Positions 7,621 to 14,144 of a stretch of DNA of 14,144 nt are shown piece by piece (the first letter of the stretch is position 1; the number at the start of each line of letters is the position of its first letter). The notes under the pieces were generated by a model. The model was not told the origin of the DNA and ran no database searches. It saw nothing but the letters and a program-made list of their open reading frames with translations. Position numbers and translations under genes: made by a program. The DNA is from Calocera cornea HHB12733 (taxonomy: Eukaryota > Basidiomycota > Dacrymycetes > Dacrymycetales > Dacrymycetaceae): positions 8,692-22,835 of the forward strand of contig KV424166.1 in NCBI GenBank assembly GCA_001632435.1, read 5' to 3'.

Positions 7621-8081
7621 ATCCGCGGCCTGGGCGTGTGTGTCGTCCCTCCTTCCTCCAGAGGTCTCTGGTGGGAAGGAGCAGAGGGTATGCTGGGAGA
7701 TGAGGAGCAGAAGAGCACCGTCGCAATCTTAGCGCCGAGGGGAGGGCAGGGGATGAGTACCTCGGAGGACATGGACCTAGGTCATCGATGGCCGCTGGAG
7801 ATGGAGGGAGGGCCGCGCTTGCCGAGGCGGGGCAGATCGCAGAGGAGGTCGTCTTCCTGCTGGTGCGGGGCACGGAGCGGGTGATGGCGCAGGACGGGTT
7901 CATTGCGGTGCATCAGTCAGTACCTTTACTCCATGTATCCATCCTGTGCATTCTTTCACTATCCATCCACGCTTGTTCGGAAACTGCAGCCCTCGGATTT
8001 CGCAGAGTCGCACACGACCGACGCCACAGCACCGCGAGCTCCCGGCATGGATCACAGTTGACCATCCTCGGGACAATCACA

Positions 8082-8114
8082 TTTCAGAGCCTGGAGGAAT
8101 GCTCTCCGCGGCAG
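8082..8114 (+). promoter_or_regulatory. 33-bp block identical in both NLR upstream regions, copy 2
   Basis: Identical to 3316-3348. It lies 132 bp upstream of this copy's CATAAA box and 262 bp upstream of the NLR B start. Confidence 0.5.
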
Positions 8115-8245
8115 ACTACATGTCCGGGTGTAAGAATCACCGTGGGATGGCAGTGGGTTGCTCATCCCCGCCTCGCGATTGTCAGGCCACGGTCGTTCCA
8201 TGCGTTTTCCATGCCCCACATCTGGGCATTGGTGCATCGCAGCCT

Positions 8246-8251
8246 CATAAA
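8246..8251 (+). promoter_or_regulatory. TATA-like CATAAA box of NLR B
   Basis: The hexamer lies 125 bp before the ATG at 8376 and aligns with the box of NLR A. Confidence 0.4.
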
Positions 8252-8375
8252 CTACGCGCATCCCTCTAGCTCGGGCACGCTCCGACTCTAGCGGTCTTTC
8301 CCCCGAGCGACACCTTAACGCTCCTCTTCCCCCTCCCCAGCTGCCCACGGCCCAATTTTGGCAGCTCAGCACCTG

Positions 8376-11300
8376 ATGAGCAGTTTGTCCTCAGCTCCCA
8401 AGGGGGCACTGGCGGGCCTCACCTCGGCCTTTCAGAAGCTGAAAGTTGGAGCGACGTCGGCAGCAGCGCCGGTGAAGGACAAGGCTGAGGAGATCGTGTT
8501 GAGGGTGACAGGAATCTACGAGGTATGAACGGGTGCCGTGCCCGCATGTGAAGCCCTGTACTGACATCGCACAGACCGTGCGTAATCAAGGGCCAGAATA
8601 TGAGGACCTCACAAAGCAGCTCATCTTCCTTACGACGCGTGTTCTTGGCGACATTCCTCAACACGCGAGCTTTAGTGAAGAGCTGCGTGATGCGCTCGAT
8701 GCGCTCAAGGAGTACGTTTTGCAATTCGCCCACGTGCGCATTGTTTGACGCAGCAACACTACTACTCTAGAACTTGTAGTGAAATTGAAACTGAACTGGC
8801 GCCCATGCAAAAGAATGTCATCGAGCGCGCGGCACAAGCAGCGGAAGTCATTGAGCGATTGCAAAAGAAGCTAGACAAGCAGTCACATCATCTCACGGTA
8901 TGTCGATTACCTTTTCCCTTGTATTTTGCCCTTCTGAATCATGGATTCCAGCTGGCGGGGACCGTAGACTATATGAGAGTACGCCACACTCACGTTTCTG
9001 CTAGTCTGCAGGATCACTATCTGACATCTACATTGTGCAGTTCAGGGGCGCCGGTACCGCTACAATGTGCGTCATTGCCAAACCCAGACGTACTACTTTG
9101 ACTGACGAGCCTGACAATGCCAGGCAAGCCGAGCCGGGTCGACTGCGGCCGCCTCCCAAACCCGCCATTTTCTACGGCAGGGACGAGCTGGTGCAGTCGA
9201 TGGTGGACCTCCTCTTGCAGGATGAAACTTGTCGCATTCCACTCCTTGGCTTGGGCGGCATCGGGAAGACGTCCACGATCGCTACGGTGCTCCACGACGA
9301 TCGAGTGAAGGCAAAGTTTGGCGAACACATGTTCTTTCTCAGCTGCGAAGGCATTGTTTCTGCCTCTGGAATTCTCCTGGCTTTGGCCTCGGCATTGGGA
9401 TTGCAGCACGAGAACCGGGTGGAAAAAGCTCTCGGCGACTTCTTTGCAGCGCGCAAGTATGTTCTGCTCGTCTTCGATAACCTTGAAACGGTGTGGAACG
9501 CGGACGACGAAAGTCAGGTAGAGAAGGTTCTTGCGGAGTGCGCCAACATCAGTACCGTATCGCTTGTCATCACCATGAGGGGCACTATTCGACCTGGCGG
9601 AGTAGACTGGAGTGACGCCGTCCTTGACCCCCTTGACCCCCTACCTTTGGAAGCTGCCCGGTCAATGTGGATGAAGCTTGCGAGGAAGACGGACTCAAGA
9701 CTGGACGAGCTACTCAGGCTCCTTGATGGAATTCCCCTCGTAATCGCGCTAATGGCATATCATGGCCAAAGGATGACTCCGACCGAGCTCATTCAAGAGT
9801 ACGATCAGGAACCAACATCCTTGATGTCCCACGGAAAGCCGGGTCGATTGACGAGCTTCGAATTTTCGATGGAATTGTCATTAAACTGTCCCACGATAGA
9901 AGCCGAACCCAACGCGCGAACAATACTATCCGCTCTCAGCATCCTCCCCGATGGCATGGTAACATCCGCGGTAAAGGACATTCTTCCTTCCCTACATGGA
10001 AGCGCGCGAGCCGTGCGTGTATTGGTAGAAGTTGGGCTGGCACATACCACTGCCGAACGCCTCTCCGCGTTAACTCCAGTTCGGGACTTCATCCGCGAAA
10101 GATATCCGCCGAGCGAGTCTTCTCTTGCTGAGCTTTGTAGTTACTTCACTCGATTGGCCGCTCTTGCAGACGATTTGGTGACAGAGTTTACTACGAGCGT
10201 GGCCAGCACACTTCGCTCGGAATATGGGAACATCAATGGGGTCTTGCTACGCTCTTGGCGCGGTAGCCTTACCCTGGATGCAGCTGCAGTGCTTTTGAAA
10301 GCGACAATTCAATTATCAAACTTCTCAGGTCAGACTGGGCACGGAGATAGCATACCGTTGCTGCAAAGGGCGGAAATCACCCTAAAGGATATTGGAGATC
10401 GGTCAGGCGCAGCGGACTGTACCTGGAGCATGGGGGATGTTCTTGGCCGGTTCAGTCACTATGACAAGGCAATGGCGATGTTTGAGGATGCGGGGGCAAC
10501 ATACAACACCATCGGGAATCGGCTGGGGGCAGCGGAGTGCACCAGGAGCATGGGTCACATCCTGCGCGTGCTCAATCGCAATGACGAGGCAATGCAGAAG
10601 CTCGAGGATGCGAAGGCGACGTACGACGCCATCGGGAACCGGCTGGGCGCAGCGCAGTGCACCTGGAGCATGAGCGATATTCTGCGCGTGCTAAGTCGCA
10701 ATGACGAGGCAATGGAGAAGCTCGGTGATGCAAAGGCGACGTACGAGGCCATCGGGAACCGGTACGGCGCAGCGGAGTGCACCAGGAGCATGGGCGGACT
10801 CCTGCGCATGCTCAGTCGCAATGACGAGGCAATGGAGAAGCTCCAAGATGCCAAGGCAATGTACGAGGCCATCGGGAACCGGTACGGCGCAGCGAACTGC
10901 ACCCGGAGCATGGGCGATATCCTGCACATGCTCAATCGCAATGACGAGGCCATGCAGAAGCTCGAAGATGCGAAGGCGACGTACGAGGCCATCGGGAACC
11001 GGTTGGGCGCAGCGGAGTGCACCAGGAGCATGGGCGATATCCTGCGCATGCTCAGTCGCAATGACGAGGCAATGGAGAAGCTCCAGGATGCCAAGGCAAT
11101 GTACGAGGCCATCGGGAACCGGTACGGCGCAGCACACTGCACCTGGAGCATGGGCGATATCTTGCGCATGTTCGATCGCAATGACGAGGCCATGGCGACG
11201 TTCGAGGATGCCAAGTCGACGTACGAGGCCATCGGGAGCCGGACGGGCGCAGCGGAGTGCTCCGCCAGCATGGGTGACATCCTCATCCTGCTCAATCGCC

Positions 11301-11779
11301 TTGGCGAAGCGCAGGAGCACCTTGAGAATGCGAAAGCGACGTTCGAGGCCATCGGGACCCGGGAGGGATCAGCGAGGGCAACACGCAGCATGGGGAATCT
11401 CCTGCGGCTTCTGAATCACCATGATCAGGCAATGGAGACGCTGGAGGAGGCTAGGGCGACGTTTGAGGCGATCGGCTCACGCTCTGGAGCGGCTCGGTGC
11501 TTCCGCTATCTGGCCATGGTATGCATTGATCAGGGCCGTAACTCAGAAGCCGAGAGCATGGTGGAACGCGCTGCGACTCTGTACCTCGAAATCAAGAGGC
11601 CGGACGAGGCGGACTCGTGTCGTGCCCTGTTGAAGGAATTACGTCCCGCGGGTGGACCGCCGAAGACAGAGGTGCGGCGTCCCAGTGTTGCGAGCAGCAC
11701 GACTGTTGCAGAAGCCAGAAGAGAAGGAGCTGTGTGGAGGGCCTGTATGTATGAGGATGATGAGAGGCTGGGGCAATGA
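8376..11779 (+). CDS. NLR-type STAND protein B (helical N-domain, NB-ARC-like, 10 TPR)
   Basis: Six-exon model: 8376-8522, 8575-8711, 8771-8897, 8952-8978, 9041-9066 and 9124-11779, giving 1039 aa. All exon junctions match those of NLR A. The upstream ATG used in A is TTG here, so MSSLSSAPKG is the start. Residues 1-146 form a helical domain (EEIVLRVTGIYETVRNQGPE, then a long amphipathic helix NVIERAAQAAEVIERLQKKL). The pattern resembles HeLo/MLKL-like membrane-acting domains, by inference. NTPase motifs: IFYGRDE, P-loop GLGGIGKT (197-204), Walker B LLVFDNLE (D273), ITMRG, DGIPL (356-360) and ALTPVRDFI (470-478) in the MHD position. Ten 40-residue TPRs (579-978) are followed by a tail (VAEARREGAVWRAC) and a nine-residue extension absent from A. 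Intron 5 (9067-9123) is 57 nt, so retaining it keeps the frame and adds 19 residues. By eye the NTPase region is about two-thirds identical to A. Catalytic residues appear intact. The expected role is a recognition switch tied to cell death or immunity; ligand and partners are unknown. Confidence 0.9.
10394..11593 (+). repeat. Ten 120-bp TPR units of NLR B, central units near-identical
   Basis: Units start every 120 bp from 10394 to 11474 with no indels. Units 2-7 share almost the whole frame GNR-x-GAA-x-CT-x-SM; units 4 (10754) and 6 (10994) differ at only about 6 of 120 bases. Variation concentrates at unit positions 4 (Leu/Tyr), 8 (Asp/Glu/Gln/Asn/His) and 11 (Arg/Trp), with smaller changes at 14-21 and 28-36. 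Units 1 and 8-10 are older and more diverged; unit 10 is the cap shared with NLR A. Confidence 0.95.
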
Positions 11780-12638
11780 AGGGCGACGATTGCTTCTGAT
11801 TCTGTTAGAATAGCTCATGACGACGGTTAGAATGTACGTTTCCCCCAGTGGAGGGTATGGCTTGGCCTCAGTCGGTGAGAGTAAGGAGCCGGCCCTGATT
11901 GCTCGCCCATGGCCCGTCCTCTCGCCAGCACACGCTTCCTCATCCTCCTCCAACCCCGCCCCGCCCATGGTATACCAACCGCCCCACCGCCGCGCCCTCC
12001 CACCGCCCTCCCCCGCCTCAGCTATCACCCGCACAGCCCGCACCTCCACGTCCACCATCGCCTCGGCACCGCCGATAATGCCTCTGCGGTCCTGCGCCTG
12101 CAACCCACCTTTCTGCATGCTTCCTCTCCCATCCGGCCCATCTCTCCGCCTGTCTCCTGTCATGGCACGGCCGCTTCCCGCACTACCTTTGCATCCACGT
12201 CCCCTCGCCCGACGCACCTTTACATAACCCCTGATCCTGTGCAGCCATTGCTAGCAGCACACGCTATTCTCTCCCACTTCGCGTCTCCACCTCTCTTCCG
12301 CCGACGTGGCCCGCCCTTCCACACCCGCCTTTCCTAAGACCATGTCGACGTCAGCCCGATGGTGCCTGACCGTACGTCCCCCTCCTCCTTGACCTTGCCT
12401 CCCTCCCTCCATCACTCCCTCGGTGTGTGCTCCGGCCCCGTTACACAGATGCCAAACGCCCTACTCACCCTGCTGCACCAGATGAGTTCATGGTCCACCC
12501 CGCATCGTGCCAGCGTTGCAGACCTTGCCCTCCAACCGATCTCCATCGTCTTTGAGAGCAATTGACCGTACGCCCTGACGGACTACCAAGAGGATACCGG
12601 ATGATATGGTATTGTGCTGTACTGGTCCGTATAGTGCT
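11780..12638. other. Intergenic DNA downstream of NLR B, no supported gene
   Basis: Mostly C/T-rich on the plus strand, with long Pro/Ser/Arg-rich open frames on both strands that look like composition artefacts. No AATAAA is obvious after the B stop. A minimal two-exon open frame at 12342-12565 is discussed under rejected items. Confidence 0.5.
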
Positions 12639-12662
12639 GGTACTGCATGGTACTGTATGGTA
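12639..12662 (+). repeat. Short GGTACTGYAT minisatellite
   Basis: Two direct copies of GGTACTG(C/T)AT plus a partial third lie in a GT-rich stretch (12600-12720) rich in GGTA and GTAG words. This precedes the candidate LTR. Confidence 0.6.
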
Positions 12663-12733
12663 GGCGTCCAGAGTGTGTGGTAGAGTACAGGAGAGTACCG
12701 TAGAGTGGTGTAGGGTCCATACAGATTTTGACG

Positions 12734-13441
12734 TGTCCCACACCCTATGGGCTAATCCACACTCATACAACCATCTCCCGCTGTACAGTTCCCTTTGTCA
12801 CTGTGGCCCAATTTTTCGCATTCCAGCCTTCCGGAGATACGGCACCGGAAGTCCGGACACCTTTTGGACTTGCTCTGGTTCGCCCTCCGGTCTGTGGACC
12901 AACTCCGGGTGGGAGGGGTTTATTCCGTATGGTCGTTCCAGTCACGGAACCCTCTCGGAATGGCGTATACAACGCAACACATCCGACGGATTCACGGGCA
13001 AAGACTCTCTCTCATTGGGTGGTCCTCAATTTACCAAAGGGACGATTGGAAAGGCGTCCTGTCAGTTGAGAGAGTCCCTTAGGTTGGGTGAAATCAGCCC
13101 CCGGTGATATACCCCGTGAGATGGGATTCCGAAAGGTAAACATCGGGTTAGGTAGATAAAAGGCGGATTCTCCTTCTCCAAAAGGGGTGCCGGCTTCCGA
13201 CATCTTCTCTTTACCATACTCCTCTACTTCCCCAGATCTCCTATCGCTCCCTACACTTTACAGTCTATTCCGGACGTTCCCCACTAATTACACCTATCCC
13301 GTTTGCTATTCCAACTCCGGAATACCCTTCCGGACCTGTGACGACTTCACGGAATACGACACCCTCGGATTGCCCATTCAGACGGACTCCGTACAGTCCT
13401 AAACTGAGTGGAGCAGACACCGCTTCGACCTGCGTTCTACG
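12734..13441 (+). repeat. Candidate 5' LTR (about 700 bp, limits uncertain)
   Basis: A TGTCCCACACCC start at 12734 fits a 5'-TG LTR edge. The right edge must lie just before the primer-binding site at 13445, but no clean CA end is seen. Inside are a TATA-like GATAAAAG at 13155-13162, a pyrimidine-rich stretch after it where transcription could begin, and repeated TCCGGA words (12830-12860, 13268-13335). The second LTR needed to prove the limits is outside the window. Confidence 0.4.
13155..13162 (+). promoter_or_regulatory. TATA-like box of the LTR promoter
   Basis: GATAAAAG is followed within 25-60 bp by a C/T-rich segment, the usual layout of a U3/R boundary. About 310 bp separate it from gag. 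Confidence 0.4.
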
Positions 13442-13444
13442 CTA

Positions 13445-13456
13445 GGTTATGAGCCC
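13445..13456 (+). promoter_or_regulatory. Primer-binding site, half-tRNA(iMet) type
   Basis: GGTTATGAGCCC is the exact complement of GGGCUCAUAACC, the anticodon stem-loop segment of eukaryotic initiator Met tRNA. Drosophila copia and related elements prime from a cleaved initiator tRNA at this segment rather than from the 3' CCA end. Its position just upstream of gag is as expected. Confidence 0.75.
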
Positions 13457-13472
13457 TGCAAGCTCTTCTACA

Positions 13473-14060
13473 ATGTCTGCTATATCCGACTTCAAAGATC
13501 TGAAGATAGACCAACTCAAGGATGATGGCTCCAACTGGACTACGTACAAGGACATCATGCTTAATGCATTCGACCGACGCATGCTGGGAAGACATGTCCG
13601 TGGTTCAGTCAAACCACCCCAGAGCTTCGTCATCCAAGACGATACCTACTACAAGGTCATCCCTACCACTACCACGACTACCAGCATGGAGCGTCAGAGT
13701 GGTACAGAGGAGTCCAGAGAGGTCGTACTGTCAGAAGAGGAGGCGGACAAGCTAGAGGAGGCTTGGGAGAAATACCGAGCAAAAGAGGCATCCATCCGAG
13801 AGATTGTCTACATGACAATCAGCCCGACGACACTCATTCAAGTCAAGGATGCTCCTACAGCTCACGAACTATGGGTACAATTATCGGCTATGCACAAGAA
13901 TAAAGGCTTCGACACGATATCTACCATGCACCGACGTATGCAGGATATACGATGCAATGATGACCAGAATCCACGCAAGACCATATCAGAGATGTACACC
14001 TACCGTGACCGATTGGCGCAAATGGGTGATAAGGTTGATGACGAGCTATTGTGCTGCTAG
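13473..14060 (+). CDS. Copia-type Gag, truncated (195 aa)
   Basis: The start is taken at 13473 (CTACAATGTC, good context). An in-frame ATG at 13449 overlaps the primer-binding site and would add eight residues. The protein opens with LKDDGSNWTTYKDIMLNAFD and has RHVRGSVKPP, a Glu-rich linker, EKYRAKEASIREIVYMTI, and APTAHELWVQLSAMHKNKG. This is the order and spacing of the gag-polypeptide (Retrotran_gag_2/UBN2-like) domain of Copia elements. The family continues past the point where this frame ends (KVDDELLCC, then TAG at 14058-14060) with a segment containing an LP-SY motif and a CCHC knuckle. Both are missing, so this copy is probably dead. Capsid-forming in active elements. Confidence 0.75.
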   Translation: MSAISDFKDLKIDQLKDDGSNWTTYKDIMLNAFDRRMLGRHVRGSVKPPQSFVIQDDTYYKVIPTTTTTTSMERQSGTEESREVVLSEEEADKLEEAWEKYRAKEASIREIVYMTISPTTLIQVKDAPTAHELWVQLSAMHKNKGFDTISTMHRRMQDIRCNDDQNPRKTISEMYTYRDRLAQMGDKVDDELLCC

Positions 14061-14144
14061 AAAGGTAGTAGGGTTAGTATCGATAGAAATACAATTCCTT
14101 TTCTCTTTTCGAATCGAAGCAATCGACGGGTCGAATCGTCGATA
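14061..14144. other. TCGA-rich tail, possibly a second inserted element
   Basis: After the gag stop the DNA changes to words such as TATCGATA (an 8-bp palindrome at 14078-14085), TTCGAATCGAAG and GGGTCGAATCGTCGATA, with no reading that continues gag. It may be the edge of another element inserted into gag. No diagnostic end is visible. Confidence 0.35.

Larger units (their letters stand above)
7621..8375 (+). repeat. Upstream half of the tandem duplication, copy 2
   Basis: Counterpart of 2854-3622. In this copy one frame stays open from 7788 to 8291, through ERVMAQDGFIAVHQ and FQSLEECSPRQ. In copy 1 the same words are split between frames and broken by stops. Either copy 2 keeps more of an ancestral reading frame or the opening is chance. 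A pyrimidine tract ending CCCCTCCCCAG (to 8340) just upstream of the NLR start looks like a splice acceptor, so a 5' UTR intron is possible. Confidence 0.85.
12734..14060 (+). mobile_element. Ty1/Copia-type LTR retrotransposon, 5' part (LTR, PBS, gag start)
   Basis: The order is candidate LTR, primer-binding site and a Copia-like gag, all on the plus strand. Pol (protease, integrase, reverse transcriptase, RNase H) is not present in the window. Gag ends early and is followed by unrelated-looking DNA, so the copy is probably truncated or interrupted by another insertion. Left and right limits are approximate. Confidence 0.7.

Noticed and set aside
10555..11391. Long repetitive minus- and alternate-frame readings across the TPR array (278, 237 and 209 codons)
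   Set aside because: They are shadows of the 120-bp repeats. A repeat length divisible by three keeps all frames periodically open, and only the plus-strand TPR frame continues the NTPase.
12478..12500. CACCAGATGAGT at 12478 resembling the NLR start region, suggesting a third NLR copy
   Set aside because: Similarity ends within about a dozen bases. No N-domain or NTPase sequence follows before the retroelement.
12342..12565. Two-exon mini-gene: ATG at 12342, intron 12372-12448 (GTACGT...ACACAG), stop at 12565, 48 aa
   Set aside because: Splice signals are plausible, but the product is tiny, has no recognisable feature, and the branch site is far from the acceptor. Chance in C/T-rich DNA is likely.

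Overview
The window looks like nuclear DNA of a filamentous fungus, most likely a mushroom-forming basidiomycete (Agaricomycetes). The evidence is many 48-62 nt spliceosomal introns with GT(A/G)NGY donors and CTGAC-like branch sites, a Zn2Cys6 cluster, fungal STAND/NLR proteins with TPR repeats, and a Ty1/Copia-type retrotransposon edge. Taxonomy is inferred from architecture only; no database was searched.

Layout. (1) 1-603: about three and a half copies of a ~180-195 bp tandem repeat. Its frame +1 encodes Asp/Glu-rich blocks, including (GAT)19, and is open across the left edge. (2) 769-2309, minus strand: a six-exon gene (422 aa model) with an Ala/Pro-rich N-terminus, a ~55-residue acidic tract, a perfectly spaced C-terminal Zn2Cys6 cluster and a short coiled coil. 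Three of its five introns are built from the same GGC-rich triplets. (3) 2310-3604: a divergent intergenic region whose right part (from 2854) is the upstream half of a duplicated block. (4) 3605-6396, plus strand: NLR paralogue A, six exons, 838 aa model, helical N-terminal domain, NB-ARC-like NTPase and five 40-aa TPRs. (5) 6397-7620: intergenic, with a dense cluster of short palindromes, E-boxes and a GC hairpin at 6530-6742. (6) 7621-11779: second copy of the duplicated block, holding NLR paralogue B at 8376-11779 (six exons at homologous positions, 1039 aa model, ten 40-aa TPRs, several nearly identical). (7) 11780-12733: C/T-rich and repeat-flecked intergenic DNA without a convincing gene. 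(8) 12734-14060: candidate 5' LTR, a half-tRNA(iMet)-type primer-binding site and the start of a Copia gag that stops early. (9) 14061-14144: unrelated TCGA-rich tail.

The central observation is a tandem duplication of an NLR gene together with ~750 bp of upstream DNA. From start codon to NTPase the two copies keep a constant offset of 4753 bp. At the last TPR the offset is 5353 bp, so the net length difference is exactly five 120-bp TPR units. The repeat array is the fast-changing part, flanked by an old, gap-balanced core. A 33-bp block identical in both copies, and a CATAAA box at matching spacing, stand out in the upstream DNA. How the two NLRs work, and whether the neighbouring Zn2Cys6 gene is functionally linked to them, cannot be told from sequence.
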